From assembly GCA_018384365.1 (NCBI GenBank), contig JAHAYX010000044.1, positions 1-49,441 of the forward strand: a stretch of 49,441 bases of DNA, given 5' to 3'. Positions 16,598 through 24,906 of this stretch are shown here, piece after piece (position 1 is the first letter of the stretch; each line of letters begins with the position of its first letter). The DNA is from Clostridiaceae bacterium (GTDB lineage Bacteria; Bacillota; Clostridia; Oscillospirales; QAMX01). The translations under genes and the position numbers were made by a program. The notes below the pieces were generated by a model. The model did no database searches. It worked only from the letters and a program-made list of their open reading frames with translations, and was not told where the DNA came from.

Positions 16598-16645
16598 TCC
16601 TTCCTGCGGCGCACAGGCCGGGATTCTTTGAAACAGTGAGGAAGC

Positions 16646-17470
16646 ATGATGCTGCATAATATCGAACCGGAACAGTATCACTGCGAATATACGCCGCGCG
16701 CCGCGGCGCCCGCGGACTATCTGATGGCGTTCCGAAAAAACGAAATTCTGCTGAAAAATGTGGAAAACGGACAGCTGCCGCAGGTCGCGGACCTTCCGGA
16801 TGTGCGTCCGGAGGCACTGCGCTATCTCTTTTCCATCTCCGGGCGCGGATTTTTCCTCGCCCCGGACGGGACACCTGAGACGGACACGCTCTCCTATCGC
16901 CACACGCGCGCGCTGCGCACCGTCACACCGCTGTGGATGGCGTTTGCGGGCGTGACGGCATACCATCTCGCGGTTTGGTACGGGCGCACCCGTTTCTGCG
17001 GCGCCTGCGGCCACGAAATGGCGCACAAGGAGGACGAACGTGCCATGGTTTGCCCCGTGTGCGGCAATATCCGCTATCCCGATATGTCCGTCGCGATCAT
17101 CGTCGGCGTGCGCAATGGGGAAAAGCTATTGCTGACCCGCTATGCGGGCCGCACGTTTTCCGATTATGCCCTGATCGCGGGTTTCTGCGAGATCGGCGAA
17201 TCGCTGGAGGATACCGTCCGCCGCGAGGTGATGGAGGAAACGGGCGTCCGCGTGAAAAACATCCGGTATTACGATAACCAGCCCTGGGGGTACTCGCAAT
17301 CCCTGCTGGTCGGCTTTTTCGCCGATTTGGACGGGGATGACACCATCCGCGTGGACCACAACGAGCTTTCCGAGGCCCTGTGGGTGCCGCGCGCCGAGGT
17401 GCAGGATCGCAGCCGGGACGTCAGCATGACCGCCAAGATGATGGATGCCTTCCGAAGAGGACTGATATAA
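16646..17470 (+). CDS. nudC: NAD(+) diphosphatase, NudC-like Nudix hydrolase
   Basis: This 274-residue cytoplasmic enzyme is predicted to hydrolyse NAD(H), and possibly to remove NAD caps from RNA. An N-terminal domain leads to a zinc ribbon with Cys118, Cys121, Cys136 and Cys139. The Nudix box spans residues 179-201 and matches GX5EX7REUXEEXGU exactly (Glu185, Arg193, Glu194, Glu197, Glu198). The downstream NudC signature is NQPWGYSQS (residues 211-219), close to the usual SQPWPFPxS. The start is ATG 16646 with GAGGAAGC directly upstream; the adjacent ATG at 16649 is equally possible. Confidence 0.9.
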   Translation: MMLHNIEPEQYHCEYTPRAAAPADYLMAFRKNEILLKNVENGQLPQVADLPDVRPEALRYLFSISGRGFFLAPDGTPETDTLSYRHTRALRTVTPLWMAFAGVTAYHLAVWYGRTRFCGACGHEMAHKEDERAMVCPVCGNIRYPDMSVAIIVGVRNGEKLLLTRYAGRTFSDYALIAGFCEIGESLEDTVRREVMEETGVRVKNIRYYDNQPWGYSQSLLVGFFADLDGDDTIRVDHNELSEALWVPRAEVQDRSRDVSMTAKMMDAFRRGLI

Positions 17471-17474
17471 CGCA

Positions 17475-17515
17475 AAACCGCCGCGAAAACGAACTGTTTC
17501 CGCGGCGGTTTCTTT
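17475..17515. terminator. Bidirectional terminator
   Basis: An 11-bp stem (17475-17485 with 17501-17511) lies between the convergent NudC-like and Crp/Fnr genes. The T-rich flanks are short on both sides (TTTCTTT and TTTTGC). Confidence 0.75.
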
Positions 17516-17520
17516 GCAGC

Positions 17521-18180
17521 TTATTTCAAAAGGAAGCGGTTTTTTTCAAATTCGATCACGCCGTCGCGCCGCAGGCGGGAAAGCTCCGCTGACAGCGCGC
17601 TGCGTTCGACCGAGAGGTAATCGGCAAGCTGCTGGCGGTTGAACGCGATGGTGAAATCGCGGCAGCGCTGCCGCTGGGCCTCGGCGGAGAGGAAGGACAG
17701 CACCTTTTCCCGCGTGGTACGCTGGCCCATGTGCCGCAGCTTCTCGCTCAGCCGGAGGTTTTTCCCGGCCAGCTCCGACAACAGATTCCGCACCATCCGG
17801 CTGTGATGCGCACAGGCGGAGGGGCAGGTCGTGAGGATGCGGTTCACCGCAAGCCAGAGCACGGTGCAGTCCTCCTCGGCGCAAACGGCGGCGTGCAGCA
17901 CGGCTCCCGGTGAACAGGCAAACGCCTCGGCAAAGGCCTCCGGCGGGGAGATTTTGGCCAGAATGTTCCGGTTGCCCCAGAAATCCTCCTGCACGATGAG
18001 CGCACTGCCCGACAACAGCAGGCCGACGGAATCCGGCGCGTCCCCGGCGCGGAGCAGATAGGTGTTTTTGGCAAACTGCTCCTCTCTGGCGCCCAGACAG
18101 GTCAGGACGGCAGCAATCTCGTCCGGCCCTATGCCGGCAAACAGGGGGGAGCACTGCAGTTTTTGGAATAGTTCCCTCAT
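17521..18180 (-). CDS. Crp/Fnr family transcriptional regulator
   Basis: This 219-residue regulator has an N-terminal cyclic-nucleotide-binding-like beta roll (residues 10-115), a long dimerisation helix and a C-terminal winged helix-turn-helix (FNRQQLADYLSVERSALSAELSRL region, residues 172-200). There is no N-terminal Cys cluster of the FNR type. The cAMP-contact residues are not conserved, as is usual for clostridial members next to ferredoxins. It is divergent from the ferredoxin gene at 18266, with a 14-base palindrome between them. A role in activating the ferredoxin in response to redox state or a toxic ligand is inferred from this arrangement. The ATG follows AAGGAGC. Confidence 0.9.
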   Translation of the reverse strand: MRELFQKLQCSPLFAGIGPDEIAAVLTCLGAREEQFAKNTYLLRAGDAPDSVGLLLSGSALIVQEDFWGNRNILAKISPPEAFAEAFACSPGAVLHAAVCAEEDCTVLWLAVNRILTTCPSACAHHSRMVRNLLSELAGKNLRLSEKLRHMGQRTTREKVLSFLSAEAQRQRCRDFTIAFNRQQLADYLSVERSALSAELSRLRRDGVIEFEKNRFLLK

Positions 18181-18195
18181 TTTTTTGCTCCTTGC

Positions 18196-18237
18196 GTTGG
18201 ATTTCCAACAGACTTATGGACAGGATTTTAGTATACT
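18196..18237 (+). promoter_or_regulatory. Crp/Fnr operator and promoter of the ferredoxin gene
   Basis: The palindrome GTTGGA-TT-TCCAAC (18196-18209) is followed by a -10 box TATACT (18232-18237) with no good -35. With transcription starting near 18244 the palindrome is centred at about -41.5, the classical class II activator position for Crp/Fnr proteins. It also lies in the 5' region of the divergent regulator gene, so autoregulation is possible. Confidence 0.65.
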
Positions 18238-18265
18238 ATGCGCAGAAAGTCAAGGAGGGAAACAG

Positions 18266-18979
18266 ATGAAACGCAGAATTATAGAAATTGATGAAGAAAA
18301 GTGCACGGGCTGCGGCGCCTGCGCAGCGGCCTGTCACGAGGGCGCCATTGCCATGGTGGACGGCAAGGCCAGGCTGATGCGCGACGATTACTGCGACGGG
18401 CTGGGCGACTGTCTACCCGCCTGCCCGGTGGACGCCATTCATTTTGTGGAACGCGAGGCCGCTGCCTATGACGCCGCGGCAGTCGCACAGAACCAGGCGA
18501 AAAAGGCGGCGCCGCTGCCCTGCGGCTGTCCCGGCAGCATGGCAAAGCGGATTTCGCGGAAAAATGAGCCGCAGGAGCGTCCGGCGGCGGACGGGGCCCG
18601 GCATGAAAAGCCGGTTTCGCGTCTTTCCCAGTGGCCGGTGCAGATCAAGCTGGTCAATCCCGGCGCGGCGTATTTTGACGGTGCGAAGCTGTTGGTCGCC
18701 GCGGACTGTACGGCGTATGCCTATGCGGCGTTTCACGAGGATTTCATCCGCGGCCGCGTGACGCTGGTGGGCTGTCCCAAGCTGGACGCCGTGGATTACG
18801 CCGAAAAACTGACGGAGATCCTGCGCCGCAACGACATTCGGAGCGTGACCGTGGTGCGCATGGAGGTGCCGTGCTGCGGCGGGCTGGAGCAGGCCGTGAA
18901 AACGGCGCTGCAAAACTGCGGCAAGCTGATTCCGTGGCAGGTTACGGTGATTTCGACCGACGGCGAAGTGTTGGAATAA
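18266..18979 (+). CDS. 4Fe-4S ferredoxin-type protein
   Basis: This 237-residue cytoplasmic iron-sulfur protein is of a type often paired with Crp/Fnr regulators in Clostridia. The first cluster motif is CTGCGACAAAC (Cys13, Cys16, Cys19, Cys23). The second is unusual, YCDGLGDCLPACP, with spacing C-x5-C-x3-CP. After a basic Ala/Pro linker with CGCPG, a C-terminal domain includes LLVAADCTAYAYAAFH, VGCPKLD and EVPCCGGLEQA, which could hold a further cofactor or metal site. The start at 18266 follows AAGGAGGG; the frame is open far upstream but that part lies inside the regulator gene. The exact electron partner is unknown. Confidence 0.88.
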   Translation: MKRRIIEIDEEKCTGCGACAAACHEGAIAMVDGKARLMRDDYCDGLGDCLPACPVDAIHFVEREAAAYDAAAVAQNQAKKAAPLPCGCPGSMAKRISRKNEPQERPAADGARHEKPVSRLSQWPVQIKLVNPGAAYFDGAKLLVAADCTAYAYAAFHEDFIRGRVTLVGCPKLDAVDYAEKLTEILRRNDIRSVTVVRMEVPCCGGLEQAVKTALQNCGKLIPWQVTVISTDGEVLE

Positions 18980-18981
18980 AA

Positions 18982-19040
18982 AAACCGCGCCTCCGGGCGC
19001 GGTTTCAATGGAAAAGGCCGGCTTGATGCCGGCCTTTTCT
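18982..19040 (+). terminator. Tandem hairpin terminators after the ferredoxin gene
   Basis: Two perfect hairpins stand side by side: 10-bp stem 18982-18991/18996-19005 and 11-bp stem 19012-19022/19028-19038 ending in CCTTTT. The second is flanked by AAAA on its other side, so it can also terminate the convergent ogt gene. Confidence 0.82.
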
Positions 19041-19052
19041 GCGTTTTCGGGG

Positions 19053-19592
19053 TTATGCGCGCGGCGTTTTTTCCCCCGGCACAAAGAAGCGCGCGGGATC
19101 AACGCCCTCGTGCGCGAGCAGCCACTGTTTGGCCGCAATTCCGCCGGCATAACCGGTCAGGCTGCCGTCTGCACCCACCACGCGGTGGCAGGGGATGAGG
19201 ATCGCAATCGGATTATGCCCGACTGCGCCGCCGACCGCCTGCGCCGAAACAGGGGACGCCCCGCGGCGCGCGGCCAGCTTCGCCGCGATGCCGCCATAGG
19301 TCGTGACTTCGCCATAGGGAATCTCACCAAGCAGCTGCCAGACCTCCCGGCGGAACGCGCTGCCCTCCGGCGCCAGCGGAAGCTCCGTCAGGGCGGGGCG
19401 CTTTCCCGCGAAATAGCGGTCCAGCCACTGCGCCGTCTGCCGCAGCAGCGGCGTTTCCCGCGCCGCCGTCTCCGCCGGAAGCGTCGCAGCGAAGTATTTC
19501 TGCCCCTCGAGCCACAATCCGGTCAGCGCGTCCTCCCGTCCGGCCAGCAAAATCCGCCCGACAGGCGAGTTGTAATGCAGCGTGTACGTCAT
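19053..19592 (-). CDS. ogt: Methylated-DNA--protein-cysteine methyltransferase
   Basis: This 179-residue DNA-repair protein removes O6-alkyl groups from guanine by transfer to its own cysteine. The active site PCHRV has the acceptor Cys135. Other family marks are the Tyr in PYGEVTTYGGIA, the HTH-like AGGIAAKQWLLAHE, and the Asn in GHNPIAILIPCHR. The N-terminal RNase H-like domain is present, so it is the Ogt/AdaB full-length form rather than an ATL protein. The ATG follows GGAAG. Single gene with an extended -10 promoter. Confidence 0.95.
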   Translation of the reverse strand: MTYTLHYNSPVGRILLAGREDALTGLWLEGQKYFAATLPAETAARETPLLRQTAQWLDRYFAGKRPALTELPLAPEGSAFRREVWQLLGEIPYGEVTTYGGIAAKLAARRGASPVSAQAVGGAVGHNPIAILIPCHRVVGADGSLTGYAGGIAAKQWLLAHEGVDPARFFVPGEKTPRA

Positions 19593-19640
19593 GGCAAACT
19601 TCCTTTCCCCGGCAGCCGTGTGCCGGTAAGCATTTTCCCT

Positions 19641-19649
19641 ATTATATCA
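19641..19649 (-). promoter_or_regulatory. Extended -10 promoter of ogt
   Basis: TGATATAAT on the minus strand (19649-19641) is an extended -10 element about 50 bases before the ATG. No convincing -35 is present. Confidence 0.6.
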
Positions 19650-19712
19650 CATACCGCAAAGCCGCCCGTCCGGAGGCAGGCGCACCGGCATCGCTCTTTT
19701 TTCGGAAAATTC

Positions 19713-19773
19713 ATCAGAAAATGACAAACTTTCTTTTTTTCTGATTGTGGAAAACCCGCGCGCGTTATATAAT
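19713..19773 (+). promoter_or_regulatory. GH3 promoter with an inverted repeat over its upstream edge
   Basis: TTGTGG (19745-19750) and TATAAT (19768-19773) have a 17-base spacer. A 9-bp inverted repeat, ATCAGAAAA (19713-19721) and TTTTCTGAT (19737-19745), abuts the -35 box and may be the site of a substrate-sensing regulator. Confidence 0.7.
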
Positions 19774-19805
19774 CAAAGTATCCTGTCCATAAAGGAGGAT
19801 TTCCT

Positions 19806-22187
19806 GTGAAATATTATCGCGGCTGCGATCTGACCGCATTTGTAAAGAGTATGACGCTGGAGCAGAAAATTGATCTTCAGGCTACCGCGACTTCCATTAT
19901 GACAAAAGCCATGCCCGAACTCGGCTTGCCTGCCATGTGCATTGCCGACGGTGCCACCGGCATCAGTTATTTGCAGGTGTATCTCGACCGGCTTCAGGCC
20001 ATTACAAAGGAAATTCCGAAAACCAGCATTTTAAACCCGGAAATTCAGGAAGAATTAAACGAAAACATCGAGGAAGCCGTCCTGCGTAACTACAACGAAA
20101 TTTATCAGCGCGGCGATGACGGCAGCATCAAGTATCAGCTGTCCAAAACCCTGGTGGAAATGATGCCGAACGGCAAGGATCCGACCACCTTCCCCTCCGG
20201 CGTTGTGCTCGGCTCCACCTGGAACCCGGACAGAGTCTTCGCCTGCGGCGCAAACGTTGCAAAAGAAATGGCCATGTACGGCGTGGATGTGATCCTAGGG
20301 CCGAATGTGGATATCCAGCGCGACCCGCTGTGCGGACGCGGCTATGAATGTTATTCCGAGGATCCCTATCTCGTCGGAACGATTGCCGCGGCATTCATCC
20401 GGGGTGTGCAGTCTGCCGGAGTTGCCGCCTGCGCCAAGCACTTCGCCGTGAATAACCAGGAAACGAACCGCCAGCGGATCAACACGCTTGTTTCCGAACG
20501 CGCGCTGCGCGAGATTTATCTCAAGGGCTTTGAGGCATCCGTGAAGGATGGCAAAACGAAAAGCATCATGATGGCATATAACAAGGTCAACGGCGAACAC
20601 TGTGCCGAGAATGCCTGGCTGATGAAGGATATCCTGCGCGGCGAGTGGGGTTTTGAGGGCTGCGTGGTCTCCGACTGGGGCGCCGCCCGGGATGAAGCCC
20701 GCTCCATCACCGCCGGTTTGGACATGGTACTGCCCCAGCGCCGCTGCGACCTGCAAAAAGCCATCGAGGACGGGCAGCTTTCCATGGAGGATCTCGACCG
20801 CGGCGTTTTAAACATTCTGAAAATGTATGAGGATCTCAACGGCATGACCGGCCGCCCCGATCCGGACAGCTATGACGATGCCAAGGCCGTGCAATGCGTC
20901 TATGATTGCATCGTGGACGGCGCCGTTCTGCTGAAAAATGATGGCGTACTGCCGCTTTCCCGTTCGACCCGCACGGCCGTCTGGGGACGGCGCTCCCGCG
21001 AGTTGATCGACTGCGGCGGCGGCAGCACGCAGGTATTCACCAAAAAGACCAGTCAGGTTTACGATCGGATCCAAACGCTCGTCGGCGCGGGCAACTATAC
21101 CTTTGAAACGCTGGACGAGGGGACACAGGCGCTGGTCTACACCGTCGCCTATCCCGGTCACGAGCATACGGACAATCTGAGCCTGCAAATCGAACACGCG
21201 GACCGCAAAAAGATCCGCACGGTGCTTGCGGACGCCAAAGCGCGCGGCATCAAGACCATTGTGGCGCTGAACACCGCGGGCCCGGTGGATATGCGCGACT
21301 GGATCGACTGTGCCGACGCCGTTTTGTGCGTGTATCTGCCCGGCTGCGAGGGCGGCAATGCCATCGCGGACATTCTGTTCGGCGAGGCAGTCCCCGGCGG
21401 CCGTCTGGCGCAGACCTTCCCGTATCGCTATGAGGACACGCCGTCCTGCCTGAATTTCCCGGGCTATAACGGCATTGTGAATTACGGCGAGGATATTTTT
21501 GTCGGCTACCGTTATTATGATAAAAAGAAGATTGCCGCCGCGTATCCGTTTGGTTTTGGCCTGAGCTATTCCAGCTTTACGATTTCGGCGGACTGCACTC
21601 CGCTGGTCATGCCGGACGACGCCAGCGCTGCCGTCACGGTCCCGGTCACCGTAAAAAACACCGGATCGTACCGCGACAGCGAGGTCGTTCAACTGTATGT
21701 CGGGCAGAACCGCCCGCACGTTTTAAAGCCGGTTCGTGAGCTGAAAGCCTTTGCAAAGGTGTATCTTGCGCCGGGCGAGGAGAAAACCGTCAACATTTCG
21801 ATCAAACGCAGCGATTTACAGTATTTCGACGCCGATCACGGCGGATGGTGCGTGGATCCGGGCGAATATACGGTATATGTCGGACGGTCCAGCGTTGATT
21901 TTGTCGCGGAGATCGCCATGACGGTGGAAGGACCGAACATTTACGGCATCGGCGCCCATTCGACGATCAACGAAATTGCCGGAATCGACTGCGCGCTTGC
22001 GTGCATGACGGAGATTGTGCCGGATTTCATGGAGAGACTGCCGGTTTTCCTGCGCGATTTTGACGGTGAATCGCTGGCTGAAGTGTATGACAGCATTATG
22101 TCGGAGTATTACATCAATCCGATTCAGGGCATGAGCCGTTTCGAGGGCGCCTGCCGGAAAATGAACAGTCTGTACGCCGCGCAGTAA
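19806..22187 (+). CDS. Glycoside hydrolase family 3 beta-glucosidase-like enzyme
   Basis: This 793-residue GH3 enzyme releases beta-linked sugar (glucose, xylose or similar) from oligosaccharides. The N-terminal domain has the substrate-binding KHFAVNNQE and the nucleophile motif VSDWGA with catalytic Asp290. The middle alpha/beta sandwich domain follows (from about residue 360). A fibronectin type III-like domain lies near the C-terminus (VPVTVKNTGSYRDSEVVQLYV). A helical tail of about 70 residues extends beyond it. There is no signal peptide, so it is cytoplasmic. The start is GTG at 19806 with AAAGGAGG upstream. The gene is monocistronic with its own promoter and a strong terminator. Confidence 0.94.
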   Translation: MKYYRGCDLTAFVKSMTLEQKIDLQATATSIMTKAMPELGLPAMCIADGATGISYLQVYLDRLQAITKEIPKTSILNPEIQEELNENIEEAVLRNYNEIYQRGDDGSIKYQLSKTLVEMMPNGKDPTTFPSGVVLGSTWNPDRVFACGANVAKEMAMYGVDVILGPNVDIQRDPLCGRGYECYSEDPYLVGTIAAAFIRGVQSAGVAACAKHFAVNNQETNRQRINTLVSERALREIYLKGFEASVKDGKTKSIMMAYNKVNGEHCAENAWLMKDILRGEWGFEGCVVSDWGAARDEARSITAGLDMVLPQRRCDLQKAIEDGQLSMEDLDRGVLNILKMYEDLNGMTGRPDPDSYDDAKAVQCVYDCIVDGAVLLKNDGVLPLSRSTRTAVWGRRSRELIDCGGGSTQVFTKKTSQVYDRIQTLVGAGNYTFETLDEGTQALVYTVAYPGHEHTDNLSLQIEHADRKKIRTVLADAKARGIKTIVALNTAGPVDMRDWIDCADAVLCVYLPGCEGGNAIADILFGEAVPGGRLAQTFPYRYEDTPSCLNFPGYNGIVNYGEDIFVGYRYYDKKKIAAAYPFGFGLSYSSFTISADCTPLVMPDDASAAVTVPVTVKNTGSYRDSEVVQLYVGQNRPHVLKPVRELKAFAKVYLAPGEEKTVNISIKRSDLQYFDADHGGWCVDPGEYTVYVGRSSVDFVAEIAMTVEGPNIYGIGAHSTINEIAGIDCALACMTEIVPDFMERLPVFLRDFDGESLAEVYDSIMSEYYINPIQGMSRFEGACRKMNSLYAAQ

Positions 22188-22200
22188 CTGCATCATACGA

Positions 22201-22246
22201 AACCGGGCCGGAAAGGGAAGTGTTTCCCCCTCCGGCCCGGTTTTTT
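22201..22246 (+). terminator. Terminator of the GH3 gene
   Basis: A 12-bp stem (22201-22212 with 22231-22242) is followed by a T-run to 22246. Confidence 0.92.
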
Positions 22247-22298
22247 GCATTTTACTCTGAACTAAATGAAGCAGGAAGTGGATCTCGTTTTTCGAAGA

Positions 22299-23300
22299 TC
22301 AATCGATCGGCACTCTCAATCCCCATCCGGTATCTATACTCGTATATTTCCCAAGCGTGCTGATACCTCCTCCGTTTGGATCAACAATGAGAATATCGCT
22401 AAGAGATAAATTATTATAATCGGCACCATCGCGAATGCCAACTGCCGTCACCACATGATCACATCCTGCCCCATTTACGCCGATGATCATCGGTGTACCA
22501 TTGCTGATACAGTTATATGCACATTTCAGTGCCTCTTTCTGTGTATAGGTGTTGCCGAAATATGTACGTTTATTTTCCTTATATCTTTTGCAGTATTCCC
22601 AGCTGGTCCCGGCTGTAGACCATTTTACATCATTGGGGCTCAAAGCAGAATCGTGATAAATGGAATATGCAGTACACATTGCTGTTGCAGTGCATCCACG
22701 GTTTTGCCCTTTTTTGTTCAAAAAACGCGAATAATCTTTCTGGTTAAAACAGTATTCGTTTTTGAAATGTGGAGTCACATTATATGGGATTCTATTATAG
22801 AAGTAAGTATTCTCGTCAAACACATTCTCCCCGCTGTTGCCATTTCCTTTGACATTGAAACTAAACTCGCCACTGTATTGTGTTCCATCTGTTGCTGTAA
22901 TAACCGGCATAATATAATAGGTTCCTTCCTTTGCAAACCGATATTGAAAATAATACCATCTGAAATAACCGAGCGGATCATACGAGTCGACGAGGTTGTA
23001 ATTACTCTGGCTGGGCTCTTTAATATATATCTCATAACAGTCAAAATAGAAATCGTTTGTTGCTGCCATATTGATGTAATAGGACTCACCCTTGATGAGT
23101 TCTGATACGCCTTCGGGAAGCGGATAGAAACTCCGATTACCTTTGCACGGGCTTTTGGAAATATTCATTTCGATAGTAGACTATGCAGCAAACGCTGTCC
23201 CGGAAAATAATGCCAGGCAGCCGATCATCATCGCCAGAACCAAAAGCGTGCTAATCAGTCTGGTACATTTAACATCCCGAGTAAAAATAGTATTTTCCAT
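22299..23300 (-). pseudogene. Secreted C39-like cysteine peptidase interrupted by an amber codon
   Basis: The frame opens at ATG 23300 (GGAGG 6 bases upstream) with a typical signal peptide: basic start, hydrophobic core LLVLAMMIGCLALF, and cleavage site AFA-A. A TAG codon (23183-23181) then stops it exactly after AFAA. The same frame continues without a shift as STIEMNIS and stays open to 22299. The mature part shows a beta domain followed by a papain-like C39-type peptidase: oxyanion Gln and catalytic Cys in QNRGCTATAM, His in GCDHVVTAVG, and Asn/Asp in VDPNGG. Unless the amber codon is suppressed, no signal-bearing peptidase is made. The internal ATG at 23168 lacks a ribosome binding site. 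A TAG stop ends the gene at 6130, so general recoding is unlikely. The AT-rich composition differs from the GH3 gene beside it. Confidence 0.8.
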
Positions 23301-23986
23301 AAACATCCTCCTGTCTTTCCGTATCCGTTGTGGTATACAATCTTGGTTTATGAGAAATTGTGAATTTGAACAGCTGGACATATTTACTTTCTGCATCGTC
23401 TGCAGAATAAAAATATGCAATCAGGGGGCTCTGCACACACTCATATAATCACCTCATATGTTCTTGATGCCTTTTACACGTATGTTCCTTCCGCTTTTGT
23501 GTATTCAGTGTAGCACTCAGGGAGAAAGCGTCCGTAATATGGATTTTACTCCCATTAGAAACAGGAACCCTTCATACCGCTGTAATCGAAGTATTTGAAT
23601 CTGTAATAGTCCGATATAGTGCCACATTACTTATAACAATCTCAAAAATCCGTAAAATATATCTTCCAAACTCTTTCTATTTATGCGATAATAAGGGTAT
23701 ACTTTAGAAATATTTGTAATACTAGGAAAATCAAAAAGTAAGTAAAAATTGTGTATGTCATATTAAAGTTCCTCTTCGTATGATATCCTGTCAAATGAGT
23801 ATGAAAAGAGCAGTTCCTGCACTTCTGTTATAGATATGTACCGCCACTTTTATAAAACTATCCTTTTACAACAGAAGATATTTGCTGTAAAAGGATAGAC
23901 AAATCACTGAAAACCGATACTACGGTACCACAGAAGACAGGGTGTATACTATACTCGGGAACACTCAGGAGGCAACGATATGAGTC
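23301..23986. other. AT-rich intergenic region with a 13-bp inverted repeat
   Basis: This stretch separates the divergent peptidase remnant and phosphatase gene. I see no gene in it. It holds a perfect inverted repeat, CTATCCTTTTACA (23858-23870) with TGTAAAAGGATAG (23886-23898), around a 15-base loop. A TATACT box (23945-23950) precedes the phosphatase but lacks a clear -35. The repeat is placed where an operator for the signalling cassette could lie. Confidence 0.55.
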
Positions 23987-24012
23987 ATGAAACAGCTGTC
24001 TCCTATTTTTAA
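23980..24012 (+). other. Possible 10-codon upstream reading frame before the phosphatase
   Basis: AGGAGG (23967-23972) is spaced 7 bases from an ATG at 23980 that encodes only MSHETAVSYF and then stops at 24010-24012. The phosphatase frame is a different one. This is either a short leader peptide that couples translation or the broken N-terminus of the phosphatase. Confidence 0.35.
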
Positions 24013-24808
24013 GCAAGGGGATGCTATCATTGTGAGCTATTTACTTGAATATGCATGCATTAGCCATATCGGAAAATGTCGTGCCAATAATCAGGATAAT
24101 TTCGTCTGTATGAATATTGGTCTAGAGAGTAACAACAGAGGAACGAAAGAGACTGTTTGTAATCAAGTTTTTGTCAAATCACCCTGTGTGTTTGGCGTGT
24201 TCGATGGTATGGGTGGTGAATATAACGGAGAAATAGCAGCTTATCTTGCCAGCAAACGGGCAATAACATTCGATTTTTCTTCTGAAAGGCCGATAGATAA
24301 TTTACTTGATTTTTGTAAAAGTGCAAACGAAGACATTTGCAGATATACAGAAGAAAATCAAATACCTTTTGCGGGCACAACAGCTGCAGTACTGTTATTT
24401 GACAAAAAACGGATTTATCTGTGCAATATTGGCGACAGCAAAATATATCGTTATTCTGAAAACATACTGGTTCAATTGTCCGAAGATCACCTTGGCGTTG
24501 CTGTATTTGGTTTAAAACCTCCGCTTACGCAAAATTTAGGGATTCCGGAAAGTGAGTTAATTATATCTCCCTATACAGCAAGCATGTCCTACCATACTGG
24601 TGATAAATATCTGATTTGCTCCGATGGTTTATCGGATATGGTGCCAACCGATACAATAGCAAGCATCCTTAAGAATGCATCACCGTTTGAGGCAGCAGAA
24701 CACTTGACCATCGAGGCATTGAATCACGGCGGAAAAGATAATATAACGCTTATTGTTATTGAAATACGGTGTTCAAAAAATCCATTGAGCTGGTTTTTGG
24801 GGAAATAA
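23987..24808 (+). CDS. PP2C-type Ser/Thr protein phosphatase
   Basis: This is a metal-dependent phosphatase of 273 residues from ATG 23987, or 258 from GTG 24032. It is predicted to reverse the action of the kinase encoded next. PP2C motifs appear in order: RANNQDNF, GVFDGMGG (metal-binding Asp), AGTTAAVLLF, IGDSKIYRY, LICSDGLSDM (metal Asp) and GGKDNITLIVIEI. It is soluble with no membrane segment. The start is uncertain: the best ribosome binding site serves an out-of-frame ATG at 23980, ATG 23987 is 14 bases from it, and GTG 24032 has AAGGGG 11 bases upstream. Kinase, FHA and FHA-ABC genes follow on the same strand. Confidence 0.9.
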   Translation: MKQLSPIFKQGDAIIVSYLLEYACISHIGKCRANNQDNFVCMNIGLESNNRGTKETVCNQVFVKSPCVFGVFDGMGGEYNGEIAAYLASKRAITFDFSSERPIDNLLDFCKSANEDICRYTEENQIPFAGTTAAVLLFDKKRIYLCNIGDSKIYRYSENILVQLSEDHLGVAVFGLKPPLTQNLGIPESELIISPYTASMSYHTGDKYLICSDGLSDMVPTDTIASILKNASPFEAAEHLTIEALNHGGKDNITLIVIEIRCSKNPLSWFLGK

Positions 24809-24906
24809 GCCCAATGCTCGAGGTTGGGAAACGTCCTTTTAAAAGTTGTAAGCAGTTTGTATAGAACATAGCATTAAGCCATAATCCACACATGGAGGAT
24901 AAGAAT

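Noticed and set aside
22455-23105. A plus-strand frame of 216 codons rich in Cys and Ile
   Set aside because: It is antisense to the C39-like peptidase, whose catalytic motifs are clear; the Cys-rich look results from the opposite strand.
22299-23300. Stop-codon recoding (TAG read as an amino acid genome-wide)
   Set aside because: At least one other gene in the window (5042-6130) ends naturally at TAG, so general reassignment is unlikely.
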